A stretch of 64,000 nt of DNA, from NCBI GenBank assembly GCA_003612625.1, contig RAZJ01000012.1:17790-81789 (forward strand), read 5' to 3'. The notes beneath the pieces were generated by a model. That model saw only the letters and a list, made by a program, of their open reading frames with translations. It did no database searches and was not told the origin of the DNA. The DNA is from a bacterium 1XD42-1. Lineage in GTDB: Bacteria > Bacillota > Clostridia > Oscillospirales > Ruminococcaceae. Below, in pieces: positions 51,787 through 59,690 of this stretch. The position numbers and the translations under genes were made by a program. Position 1 is the stretch's first letter. Each line of letters begins with the position of its first letter.

Positions 51787-52417
51787 CTTGTGTGCTGCTC
51801 TGCGCCTTTATGCGGTCACTGACCGTTCCTGGCTGGGAAATGGAACTTTATCAGATGCTGTGGAAGCCGCCCTTCGGGGCGGCGCTACTATGGTTCAGCT
51901 TCGGGAAAAATCCCTTACCCAAGCCGATTTTTTACAGGAAGCAAAAACGTTAGCCGCCCTTTGTGCCCGTTTCCAAATTCCTTTTTTGATCAATGATAAT
52001 TTGGAAATCGCTTTGGCCTGCAATGCGGACGGCGTTCATGTGGGCCAGGATGATATGGCTCCGCAAAAAGCCAGGGCTTTATTAGGCCCTGGAAAAATTT
52101 TAGGCGTATCTGCCCACACCGTCGATCAGGCTTTGGCCGCCGAAAAAACAGGAGCCGATTATTTAGGCGTGGGAGCTGTATTTTCTACCGCTACAAAACA
52201 GGATGCCGCTTCTGTCCCTTTGGAAACGGTCCGGGAAATTTGCCAGGCCGTTTCTATCCCTGTGGTCGCTATCGGCGGGATTTCTGCTGATAATATCTTG
52301 TCTTTACAAAATTCCGGGGTGGTTGGCGCTGCTGTTGTTTCTGCCCTGTTTGCGGCGGAAGATATTTTTTCTGCTGCTCAAAACCTTTCCCGCTTGACAA
52401 AGGAGGCTTTTTTATGA
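51773..52417 (+). CDS. thiE: Thiamine-phosphate synthase
   Basis: Joins HMP-PP and thiazole phosphate to thiamin phosphate, 214 residues. LRLYAVTDRSWL, GATMVQLREK, PFLINDNLEIAL, DGVHVGQDD and VAIGGIS are all family motifs. TTG start in the end of thiM; ATGA overlap with the next gene. Confidence 0.95.
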   Translation: MKKDDLCAALRLYAVTDRSWLGNGTLSDAVEAALRGGATMVQLREKSLTQADFLQEAKTLAALCARFQIPFLINDNLEIALACNADGVHVGQDDMAPQKARALLGPGKILGVSAHTVDQALAAEKTGADYLGVGAVFSTATKQDAASVPLETVREICQAVSIPVVAIGGISADNILSLQNSGVVGAAVVSALFAAEDIFSAAQNLSRLTKEAFL

Positions 52418-53055
52418 GATGTTCTGGCGCTGTCTTTGATATGGATGGAACCATACTGGATTCTATGGGCTTTTGGAGCGATGCTGGCGCAAACTTTTTA
52501 AAAATCCGCGGTATTATCCCTCCATCCGATTTGTTGGAAGTATTAACCCCTTTAAGTCTGGCCCAAACCGTTGTTTATCTGAAAAAACAGTTCCATCTGC
52601 CGGAATCAGAAGAAGCGATTGCAGATGAATTTAATCAGATGGTGGAACACCGCTATTTGAATGAATTTCCTGCTAAACGGGATGTTCTCCCTTTTTTGGA
52701 AAAGTTACGGTCGCTGGGAATCCCCATGTGTGTGGCTACGGCTACCGACCGCTATCTGGCAGAAGCCGCTTTGAAACGTTTGGATATGTTCCAGTATTTC
52801 CGTTTTATCCTTACCTGTACCGAGGTCGGCCACAATAAAAATGAACCTGTTATTTTTGAAAAGGCTTGTTCCGGTTTACAAGTCCCGAAAGAGCGTGTTA
52901 TAATCTTTGAAGATTCTTTACATGCCATACAAACTGCTAAAAATGCCGGTTTCTATACCGTCGCCATTCAGGAAGATTCTGTATCGGCAGATGAACCCAA
53001 AATCAAACAGTTAGCGGATCAATTTGTCCATAACTTTGCGGAGGTTATTTTATGA
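52414..53055 (+). CDS. HAD phosphatase within the thi operon
   Basis: Haloacid dehalogenase hydrolase of 213 residues, beta-phosphoglucomutase-like subgroup: VFDMDGTILDSM (motif I, Asp pair), VATATDRYLAEAA (II), Lys in TCTEVGHNKNEP (III), and IFEDSLHAIQTAKNAG (IV). It overlaps thiE at its start and thiD at its end by ATGA each. ThiE makes thiamin monophosphate and no ThiL or thiamin pyrophosphokinase gene is present, so a thiamin-phosphate phosphatase role is a plausible inference. Confidence 0.85.
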   Translation: MRCSGAVFDMDGTILDSMGFWSDAGANFLKIRGIIPPSDLLEVLTPLSLAQTVVYLKKQFHLPESEEAIADEFNQMVEHRYLNEFPAKRDVLPFLEKLRSLGIPMCVATATDRYLAEAALKRLDMFQYFRFILTCTEVGHNKNEPVIFEKACSGLQVPKERVIIFEDSLHAIQTAKNAGFYTVAIQEDSVSADEPKIKQLADQFVHNFAEVIL

Positions 53056-53864
53056 GTCAAATGAAAAAAGCTTTAACCATTGCCGGCAGCGATTGCAGCG
53101 GCGGCGCTGGTATTCAGGCCGATTTAAAAACTTTTTCTGCTCACGGTATCTTTGGCATGAGTGCTATTGTTTCCGTCGTCGCTGAAAATACAGCCCGCGT
53201 CATTGATATTATGGATGTTTCTCCCGATATGATCGAAAAACAAATTGACGCTGTTTTTGAGGATATTCCCCCGGATGCCGTAAAAGTCGGTATGCTTTCC
53301 CAGCCCCCTTGTATGGCTGCTGTTGCCGGCAAGCTCCGTCAGTATCATCCCGCTAATTTGGTCATCGATCCTGTTATGTATGCCAAAAATGGATGCCCCT
53401 TGATGGACCCCGGCTCTGTGGATGCTTTGATTCAAACAATCCTCCCTCTGGCGGATTTGCTTACCCCCAATATCCCCGAAGCTGAAAAAATTTCCGGCAT
53501 GAAAATTTCGGATGTGGCCGGTATGGAAGCTGCCGCCAAGGAAATTTATAAAATGGGCTGCAAGGGTATTTTAGTAAAAGGCGGCCACAGTGAAGGGGAT
53601 GCCGTTGATGTTTTATATGACGGCTCCCAATTTTATCATTTTACCGCAAAGCGTATCCCTACAAAAAATACTCACGGCACTGGATGTACTTATTCTTCCG
53701 CTATCGCTTCTAATTTGGCTTTGGGCTATCCAATGGCTCAGGCTGTGGAACTGGCTAAAAAATATGTCACTACCGCTATCGAACATGCTCTGGCTTTTGG
53801 CAAGGGCTGCGGCCCTACTCACCATTTCTGGGATGTTTATCAGCATGGATTATCTGAAAAATAA
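53052..53864 (+). CDS. thiD: HMP/HMP-phosphate kinase
   Basis: Two successive phosphorylations of hydroxymethylpyrimidine, 270 residues, ribokinase-like fold. ALTIAGSDCSGGAGIQADLK, FGMSAIVSVVAEN, LVIDPVMYAKNG and THGTGCTYSSAIASNLALG (catalytic Asp/anion hole region, with Cys) identify ThiD. ATGA overlap with the HAD gene. With ThiM and ThiE this completes salvage without ThiC/ThiG. Confidence 0.95.
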   Translation: MSQMKKALTIAGSDCSGGAGIQADLKTFSAHGIFGMSAIVSVVAENTARVIDIMDVSPDMIEKQIDAVFEDIPPDAVKVGMLSQPPCMAAVAGKLRQYHPANLVIDPVMYAKNGCPLMDPGSVDALIQTILPLADLLTPNIPEAEKISGMKISDVAGMEAAAKEIYKMGCKGILVKGGHSEGDAVDVLYDGSQFYHFTAKRIPTKNTHGTGCTYSSAIASNLALGYPMAQAVELAKKYVTTAIEHALAFGKGCGPTHHFWDVYQHGLSEK

Positions 53865-53890
53865 TAATTTGTCTGGAAGGAGAAAAATAA

Positions 53891-54100
53891 ATGCCTTATA
53901 TTTCAGTAGAAAGCGGCGCTTTATCAGATGAGCAAAAAGAATTGCTTATCAAACGGCTGACGGAAGTATCTTCTGAAATTATGAATATCCCGCCAGAATT
54001 TTTTGTTACCACCATTAAAGAACTGCCTGATAAAAATTTCGGCATCGGCGGCAAAACCATTGACAAAGTAAAAGCAGAATATATTCAGGCCCATAAATAA
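53891..54100 (+). CDS. 4-oxalocrotonate tautomerase family protein
   Basis: A 69-residue tautomerase: after Met removal Pro1 (PYISVESGALSDEQKELL) is the catalytic base, and the family IPPEFFVTTIKELP region and the ending GGKTIDKVKAE fit. GGAAGGAG at 53875-53882. Twenty-six bases after thiD, likely read from the same mRNA; a link to thiamin is unknown. Substrate unknown. Confidence 0.88.
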   Translation: MPYISVESGALSDEQKELLIKRLTEVSSEIMNIPPEFFVTTIKELPDKNFGIGGKTIDKVKAEYIQAHK

Positions 54101-54130
54101 AGCCTTTTATCTGGCTTTTTAGGTGCAAAA

Positions 54131-54544
54131 ATGAAAAAAAGATTTTTGATCATATCGCTTCTTATAATAATCATTTTGGCTGCTGTTTTCCTCATAACGC
54201 CCGTTTTTGGCTCAAAGCCTTTTCAGAATTTATCCCTTTCCGAAATTTCTAAGGTTTCTGTTGAACTGGTTCCGCCGGACGTCACTTTGGATCTCAATGC
54301 CGGGCAAATCGAAAAACTTGTTCCTATCCTTCAGCAAGTTGTGATCTATAAGCAGGATCATTCTTATGCGGAATCCTGCGGTCAGGCCGTTATTTTTACA
54401 ATTACCAAAACAGATGGTTCCTTATCCACAGTACAGGCATATAATCCTTTTCTTGTGATCGATGGGGTCGGTTATAAAACGAAATATGAACCTTGTGAAG
54501 CCTTAAACCAGCTTGGAAACCAGATTTTGTCCGGTGAAGCATAA
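54131..54544 (+). CDS. Small exported or membrane-anchored protein, uncharacterised
   Basis: A 137-residue protein with an uncleaved-looking N-terminal hydrophobic helix (FLIISLLIIIILAAVFLITPV) and a 110-residue exterior domain (KVSVELVPPDVTLDL, QAVIFTITKTDGS, GYKTKYEPCEALNQLG). I recognise no family. Start ATG at 54131 has only a weak AGGTG upstream. It is the last gene before a terminator and may be at the end of the thi transcript. Confidence 0.7.
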   Translation: MKKRFLIISLLIIIILAAVFLITPVFGSKPFQNLSLSEISKVSVELVPPDVTLDLNAGQIEKLVPILQQVVIYKQDHSYAESCGQAVIFTITKTDGSLSTVQAYNPFLVIDGVGYKTKYEPCEALNQLGNQILSGEA

Positions 54545-54549
54545 TAATC

Positions 54550-54591
54550 ATGTCCAGGATTAAGAAGTTTTTCTTATTCCCGGACATTTTT
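54550..54591 (+). terminator. Terminator after the small exported protein gene
   Basis: ATGTCC-N1-GGATTAAGAA with TTCTTATTCC-N1-GGACAT forms a long imperfect stem, then T5. Confidence 0.85.
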
Positions 54592-54597
54592 ATATAC

Positions 54598-54625
54598 TTG
54601 AAATATCATTAAAAATTTTTATAAT
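54598..54625 (+). promoter_or_regulatory. Promoter of the two-component/ABC unit
   Basis: TTGAAA (54598-54603), 16 bp, TATAAT (54620-54625), 42 bp before the proposed ATC start of the response regulator. Confidence 0.65.
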
Positions 54626-54666
54626 GGAAAGTAGCAATCTATTAAAGCGGTTAGGAGGGGTTTCCG

Positions 54667-55341
54667 ATCGAATATAAAATTTTTGTGGTGGAAGATGATG
54701 ATACAATTACCGGCGTTTTGGAACGCCATTTGACCAAATGGGGCTACCTGGTTCAAGGCGTTCGGGATTTTTCAAACGTGCTGGAACAATTCCTTGCCTT
54801 TAAACCTCATTTAACGTTGCTGGATATTTCTTTGCCTTTTTACAGCGGCTACCACTGGTGCGAGGAAATCCGTAAAGCCAGCAAATCCCCCATTCTTTTC
54901 CTTTCTTCCGCCGGGGATGATATGAATCAGGTTATGGCTTTAAGCCTTGGCGCTGACGGCTTTGTTGTAAAACCCTTTTCTCTGGAGGTTGTCACTGCTA
55001 AGATTCAGGCCCTTTTACGCCGGGCTTACTCCTTTGGCGGCGATGAGGATATTTTAACCCGGGGCGATATTTCCCTCAACCTGCGGGAGGCTACCCTTTC
55101 CCGGGGCGCTTCCTCTATCGAATTAACCCGCAACGAATTTAGAATTTTAGAGGCTTTGCTCAAACAGGCCGGAAAAACCGTCAGCCGTGAAGCCCTGATG
55201 ATGAAGCTTTGGGAAACTGACAGCTTTATTGATGACAATACTTTGACCGTCAATATGGCCCGCCTTCGTAAAAAATTAGAAAGTATCGGCCTGGCTGGCT
55301 GGATTATTACAAAAAAAGGATGGGGTTATTTAATTCTTTAA
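54667..55341 (+). CDS. OmpR-family response regulator, BceR/YxdJ type, probable ATC start
   Basis: A 224-residue regulator: receiver domain to about 120 (phosphoacceptor Asp53 in LLDISLPFYSGYHWC, the GYHWC form typical of BceR/YxdJ) and a winged-helix C-terminus (ELTRNEFRILEALLKQAGKTV; DNTLTVNMARLRKKLE). The first canonical start is GTG 54685, but that would remove the first beta strand. The frame upstream encodes EYKIFVVEDD, the expected N-terminus, and the codon 6 nt after AGGAGGGG is ATC at 54667; an in-frame stop lies at 54652. It should control the ABC genes downstream. Confidence 0.82.
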   Translation: MEYKIFVVEDDDTITGVLERHLTKWGYLVQGVRDFSNVLEQFLAFKPHLTLLDISLPFYSGYHWCEEIRKASKSPILFLSSAGDDMNQVMALSLGADGFVVKPFSLEVVTAKIQALLRRAYSFGGDEDILTRGDISLNLREATLSRGASSIELTRNEFRILEALLKQAGKTVSREALMMKLWETDSFIDDNTLTVNMARLRKKLESIGLAGWIITKKGWGYLIL

Positions 55342-55391
55342 AATTCTTCTGTTTTTTTGTCAAGCTGATTCTTTGAAAGGAGTTCCTGTTT

Positions 55392-56369
55392 ATGCCTTTT
55401 TCTGCTGTTTTCGCTTCGCTATGGCGGCACCGTTTCGGCTTCTTCTTTTGGCTGGGAAGCTGCTCTGTTTTATTCCTCGTTTATGGATTATATGGCCTCC
55501 TTTGGGGGCCTGCCATTTATGCTGCCCTGTTAAATACCTTTTTAGCTGCCGGGCTGTGGGCGTATGCTTTCTTCCGGGAACGGCGGGATCTGCTGTGCCT
55601 CAAAAATGCTGCTGACCAGATCCCTTATCTGCCGCCCCTGCCCGAAAATGATTCCTGGGAAAAAGCTTATAAAAATTTAGCTCTGGCTTTGGAGGCTTAC
55701 TGCCACGACACTTTGTCTTACGCCAATCAGGAACAAGAACATTCTGCACAATATTACACCCTTTGGTCCCATCAGATTAAAACCCCCATTGCTGCTATGC
55801 GCTTGCTTCTTCAGGAAAATAATAACCGTTATGCTTTCGAACAGGAATTGTTTAAAACAGAACAATATGTGGATATGGTCCTGCAATACCAGCGTTTGGG
55901 TTCCCCTTCCAAAGATCTCGTTTTAAAAGAATATCTCTTGGAGGATTTGGTCCGCCAGGCTGCCCGCCGGGTTTCTATCCTTTTTATCCATAAAAAAATT
56001 GCCCTGCATTTAGGCCCTATCCCCGGAAAAGCTATAACCGATGAAAAATGGATCGTGTTCGTTTTGGAACAGCTTTTCAGCAATGCGGTAAAATATACGC
56101 CTTCTGGCGGCAAGGTTTCTGTTTCTTCCGATCCGGAAAATCCTGCTTCTTTAATCGTTTCCGATACCGGAATCGGCATCCGCCCTGAGGATCTCCCCCG
56201 TGTTACCGAATGGGGCTACACCGGCTGCAATGGCCGCCTGGAAAACCGTTCTACCGGTATCGGCCTGAGCCTTTGTGCCCAGACCCTCGATATGCTGGGC
56301 CATTCTATGCGCATCCAGTCCCAGCTTGGCGCCGGTACACAGGTTTTTTTATATTTTTCCGTAAAGTGA
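55392..56369 (+). CDS. Sensor histidine kinase, intramembrane-sensing BceS/YxdK type
   Basis: A 325-residue kinase with two membrane helices close together (about 14-40 and 43-62) and almost no extracellular loop, as in the BceS group that relies on its ABC transporter for sensing. HisKA box LWSHQIKTPIAAM with His127; the ATPase domain has LEQLFSNAVKYTP (N box), VSDTGIGIRPEDL (G1) and GIGLSLCAQ (G2). AAAGGAG before the ATG at 55392. It forms the two-component pair with the regulator upstream. Confidence 0.92.
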   Translation: MPFSAVFASLWRHRFGFFFWLGSCSVLFLVYGLYGLLWGPAIYAALLNTFLAAGLWAYAFFRERRDLLCLKNAADQIPYLPPLPENDSWEKAYKNLALALEAYCHDTLSYANQEQEHSAQYYTLWSHQIKTPIAAMRLLLQENNNRYAFEQELFKTEQYVDMVLQYQRLGSPSKDLVLKEYLLEDLVRQAARRVSILFIHKKIALHLGPIPGKAITDEKWIVFVLEQLFSNAVKYTPSGGKVSVSSDPENPASLIVSDTGIGIRPEDLPRVTEWGYTGCNGRLENRSTGIGLSLCAQTLDMLGHSMRIQSQLGAGTQVFLYFSVK

Positions 56370-56380
56370 CACCTTTGTAA
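56367..56380 (+). promoter_or_regulatory. BceR-type binding site before the ABC genes
   Basis: TGACA-CCTT-TGTAA, an exact match to the inverted repeat TNACA-N4-TGTAA known for BceR-like regulators. Its first three bases are the histidine kinase stop codon. A second TTTGTAAG half site lies 21 bp downstream (56395-56402). A TATGAT -10 box (56436-56441) follows, so the ABC genes have an inducible promoter. Confidence 0.7.
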
Positions 56381-56479
56381 GTTTTACCGCCCTCTTTGTA
56401 AGCCTTTTCAATGGCACTCCCCCTTTGTTTTGGTTTATGATACAGATGTTATCTTTTTTGAATAGGGGGAATCCTTTTT

Positions 56480-57241
56480 ATGCTGCTTTTAGAAGCAAAA
56501 CATCTAAAAAAAATTTATACTTCCCGCTTTGGCGGCAGCCAGGTTCAGGCTTTGACAGATGTTACCTTTTCTGTGGAACAAGGCGAATATGTTGCCATTA
56601 TGGGGGAATCCGGTTCCGGAAAATCTACGTTATTAAATATTTTAGCCGCTTTGGATAAACCAACCTCCGGCGAAGTCTGGCTGGAGGGAAACCATTTAGC
56701 TGCCGTTTCTGACAGCCGTTTGGCCGCTTACCGCCGGGAACATCTGGGCTTCGTTTTCCAGGACTTTAACCTGCTGGATACCTTTTCTATCCGGGACAAT
56801 ATCTTCCTGCCTTTGGTTCTGGCCCGCCGCAGTCCCAAGGAAATGGAACAGCGTCTGGCTCCTATCGCAAAAAAATTAGGGATTTCTGAAATCCTTGATA
56901 AATTCCCTTACGAGGTTTCCGGAGGCCAGAAGCAAAGGGCTGCTGTGGCCCGCGCCCTTATTCCCAATCCCCGCCTCCTTTTAGCTGACGAGCCTACCGG
57001 CGCTTTGGATTCCCACTCTACCGACAGCCTGCTCCGGATCTTTGAACGCCTTAACGCCGAAGGTCAGACCATCCTTATGGTCACTCACAGCACCAGGGCT
57101 GCCAGCCATGCCAGCCGCGTCCTTTTTATTAAAGACGGTATTGTATTCCACCAGATCTACCGGGGCGGATTGCGCAGTGAGGATATGTATCAGAAAATTT
57201 CTGACGCTTTAACTGTCCTGGCTTCAAAGGGGGATCAGTAA
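56480..57241 (+). CDS. ABC transporter ATP-binding protein, BceA/YxdL type
   Basis: ATPase of a peptide-antibiotic sensing/resistance transporter, 253 residues, of the MacB/LolD-like family. Walker A GESGSGKS at 42-49, Q-loop VFQDFNLLDT, signature VSGGQKQR, Walker B LLLADEPTGALD, switch MVTHSTRAA. AGGGGGAATC upstream of the ATG. Its stop shares a base with the permease start (TAATG). First gene under the BceR-type site. Confidence 0.92.
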   Translation: MLLLEAKHLKKIYTSRFGGSQVQALTDVTFSVEQGEYVAIMGESGSGKSTLLNILAALDKPTSGEVWLEGNHLAAVSDSRLAAYRREHLGFVFQDFNLLDTFSIRDNIFLPLVLARRSPKEMEQRLAPIAKKLGISEILDKFPYEVSGGQKQRAAVARALIPNPRLLLADEPTGALDSHSTDSLLRIFERLNAEGQTILMVTHSTRAASHASRVLFIKDGIVFHQIYRGGLRSEDMYQKISDALTVLASKGDQ

Positions 57242-59205
57242 TGAAAACGGCTTTTTATCCCCGGCTGGCTTGGACCAATATCCGTAAAAATAATAATATT
57301 TATTTGCCCTATCTTTTAGCCGCTTCCTTAATCGTGGGCCTCTATTATATTTTACGCTCTATTGCTGTTATGGTCCTCCAAAGTAAAATAGAAGGCTATG
57401 GGCATATGTATGAAATGCTCAAGGTCAGCGCTACGGTTTGCGGTATCCTTTCTTTTCCTGTGCTCATTTACATTAACAGCTTTATTATGAAACAACGGAA
57501 ACGGGAATTCGGTTTATACGGCATCCTGGGCCTGGGGAAAAACCATATCGCTTTTGTCGTTTGCTGGGAAGGCTTTTTTGCCGCTTTCGCTTCCATTGGC
57601 TGCGGCATCCTCGGCGGCGCTTTGCTTAGCCAGCTTCTGTTCCTGATCCTGATGCATCTCGTCAGGCTGCCTGTTTCTTTACAGTTCCAAATTCCACTTG
57701 TCCCTGTGGCTGCTACCATTGTTCTATTCTTTGGCGTTTTCGCTTTTACTTTGGTTATGGATATTATTTCTATCTGGCGCACCAATCCTGCTGATTTGCT
57801 CCGCAGCTCCCATCAGGGCGAAAAAGAACCCCGTTCCCGCCGTATCTTAACTGTATTGGGAATCCTCACTCTGGGGGCCGGCTATTTGATTTCCTGGAGC
57901 ATACGCTCCCCTTATGACGCCCTGGGGTTGTTCTTTCCTGCTGTTCTGCTGGTCATTGCCGGGACTTTCCTGCTCTTTATTTCCGGCAGTATCGTCCTTT
58001 TAAAATCCTTGCGCAAAAATAAAAAATTCTACTACCGGCCCAGCAATTTTATTGCCGTTTCCGGTATGCTCTACCGCATGAAACGCAATGCCGCCGGCCT
58101 GGCGAATATTTGTATTTTGTCTACCTGCGTACTGGTTACCCTTTCTTCTACCGTTTGCCTGTTCCTGGGAGAAGAGGATTCTTTAAAGCAATCCTTCCCC
58201 CGCCAGGTCCTTGTGGAATCTTCCAATGGCCCGGAAGTACCTGCTTTTGTTGAAAAGGCTGCCCGCAGCCATGCCCAGTCCCATGGCTTTACAATAGAAA
58301 ATTCCATTTCCTTCCGGGAAGTGTCCTTCGACTCCGAACGCCAAGGGGATTCTTTTATCCTTTTTAAACCTGATGGTTTTTTTAACACCGGTTCTTTTAC
58401 CATCCACTGCCTCGCTTTGGAGGATTACCAGAAGCTTGCCGGCTCCCAGGCTGCTTTGGAACCCAATACCGCCCTTCTCTGGATCGCCGGGGAACCCCTG
58501 CAAAAGGAATCTTTCTCTTTAGGAAATTTTGACTACCAGGTGGCTGCTTCTATTCCCCGGCCTAATTTTATCCGGAATTTAGAGCCTGTCAATGCTTTAG
58601 TGGCTATCCTTCCCGGTCAGGCGGATTTGGATCGGCTCGCTGAACAGGGTTTGGATTTCTTCTTTTATGAATATGATATTTCCGGCCCGGAAGAAAATTT
58701 GGACGCTTTCAATCAGACCTTAGCGGAAAATTTTAAAGGCCCTAACGGCAAACTCTATTACGCGAAAAGTGTTTATACAGCCCGGGACGATTTTTACCAG
58801 ATTTACGGCGGCTTGTTCTTTATCGGCATTTTCTTTGTGGCCCTGTTCCTGATTGCTACCGTTATTATTATTTATTATAAGCAGATTACTGAAGGTTTTG
58901 AGGATAGCACACGGTTCCAGATTATGGAGCGGATCGGCATGAGCCACCGGGAAATCCGTCAGGCTATTCACAAACAAATCCTTCTCGTCTTTTTCCTCCC
59001 CTTAGGCACTGCTATTATCCATATCGCTGCCGCTTTCCCTGTCCTGCGCCTGCTCCTTTTGATTTTCCGTATGGATAATGTGGCCCTTTTCCTTGCCTGT
59101 ACCGCTGGCAGTATCCTTGTCTTTGCTGCTTTCTATTTTATCGTGTACCGCCTTACCGCACGCACCTATTATAAAATTGTCAAGCCAAACCCATCTGCTA
59201 AATAA
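57241..59205 (+). CDS. ABC transporter permease, BceB/YxdM type
   Basis: A 654-residue FtsX-domain permease: about ten membrane helices, with the large extracellular domain between helices 7 and 8 (about 310-515) that binds or senses peptide antibiotics in this family. First FtsX block MKQRKREFGLYGILGLGKNHI; second EDSTRFQIMERIGMSHREIRQ near the C-terminus. With the BceA-type ATPase it forms the sensor/exporter for the BceS-type kinase. Inducer not determinable; family members answer bacitracin, nisin, LL-37 or similar peptides. Confidence 0.92.
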   Translation: MKTAFYPRLAWTNIRKNNNIYLPYLLAASLIVGLYYILRSIAVMVLQSKIEGYGHMYEMLKVSATVCGILSFPVLIYINSFIMKQRKREFGLYGILGLGKNHIAFVVCWEGFFAAFASIGCGILGGALLSQLLFLILMHLVRLPVSLQFQIPLVPVAATIVLFFGVFAFTLVMDIISIWRTNPADLLRSSHQGEKEPRSRRILTVLGILTLGAGYLISWSIRSPYDALGLFFPAVLLVIAGTFLLFISGSIVLLKSLRKNKKFYYRPSNFIAVSGMLYRMKRNAAGLANICILSTCVLVTLSSTVCLFLGEEDSLKQSFPRQVLVESSNGPEVPAFVEKAARSHAQSHGFTIENSISFREVSFDSERQGDSFILFKPDGFFNTGSFTIHCLALEDYQKLAGSQAALEPNTALLWIAGEPLQKESFSLGNFDYQVAASIPRPNFIRNLEPVNALVAILPGQADLDRLAEQGLDFFFYEYDISGPEENLDAFNQTLAENFKGPNGKLYYAKSVYTARDDFYQIYGGLFFIGIFFVALFLIATVIIIYYKQITEGFEDSTRFQIMERIGMSHREIRQAIHKQILLVFFLPLGTAIIHIAAAFPVLRLLLLIFRMDNVALFLACTAGSILVFAAFYFIVYRLTARTYYKIVKPNPSAK

Positions 59206-59220
59206 AGGAGGTTTTTTATC

Positions 59221-59568
59221 ATGTTCAAAAAGGGACTGATCGGCTTCGGAACTGTTACCCTGTTTTTTATTTGCTTAGGGACTGCCTTTTCTACGGAGGC
59301 TGGCGCTGTATCCTGTTATTCCAGAATTGATAATGACAAGGTCCAGGAAATCCCTCCCTTTGAAAATATGAATTATTCCTATACCCTCCCTGCTTATGAC
59401 GAATATGGCCAGGAAAAGAAAATTACCTTTGAAACTGTAAGGGTTTTACGGGAAAATGCTTTTATCCGGCTTAAAATGCTCCCTTTCCGCGGCGTTATCT
59501 CCTGGGCTGAAGTCCAATATGGTGAGCTTCCCCCTGCCGTTAAAAAATCTTTCTCTAATAAAAAATAA
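59221..59568 (+). CDS. yxeA: YxeA/DUF1093-family secreted protein
   Basis: A 115-residue exported protein with signal peptide (LIGFGTVTLFFICLGTAFS) and a small beta-rich domain: NYSYTLPAYDEYGQEKKITFETVRVLRENAFIRLK (quoted in part as PAYDEYGQEKKITFE) and GVISWAEVQYGELP. These match the YxeA family, which in B. subtilis follows yxdJKLM. AAAGGAGG before the ATG; 15 nt after the permease. The gene order regulator, kinase, ATPase, permease, YxeA is that of the yxd operon. Its role is unknown. Confidence 0.85.
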   Translation: MFKKGLIGFGTVTLFFICLGTAFSTEAGAVSCYSRIDNDKVQEIPPFENMNYSYTLPAYDEYGQEKKITFETVRVLRENAFIRLKMLPFRGVISWAEVQYGELPPAVKKSFSNKK

Positions 59569-59690
59569 AAGTCATACTTTATTCACTTTTCACCGTTGCT
59601 TTTTCTGATTAAAACTGTTACAATTATTCTTGTTTTGCCGCTGTTTTCTGCTTCTGCGGCAATCCCTACTTTTTAGGAGGCCAGGCTATT

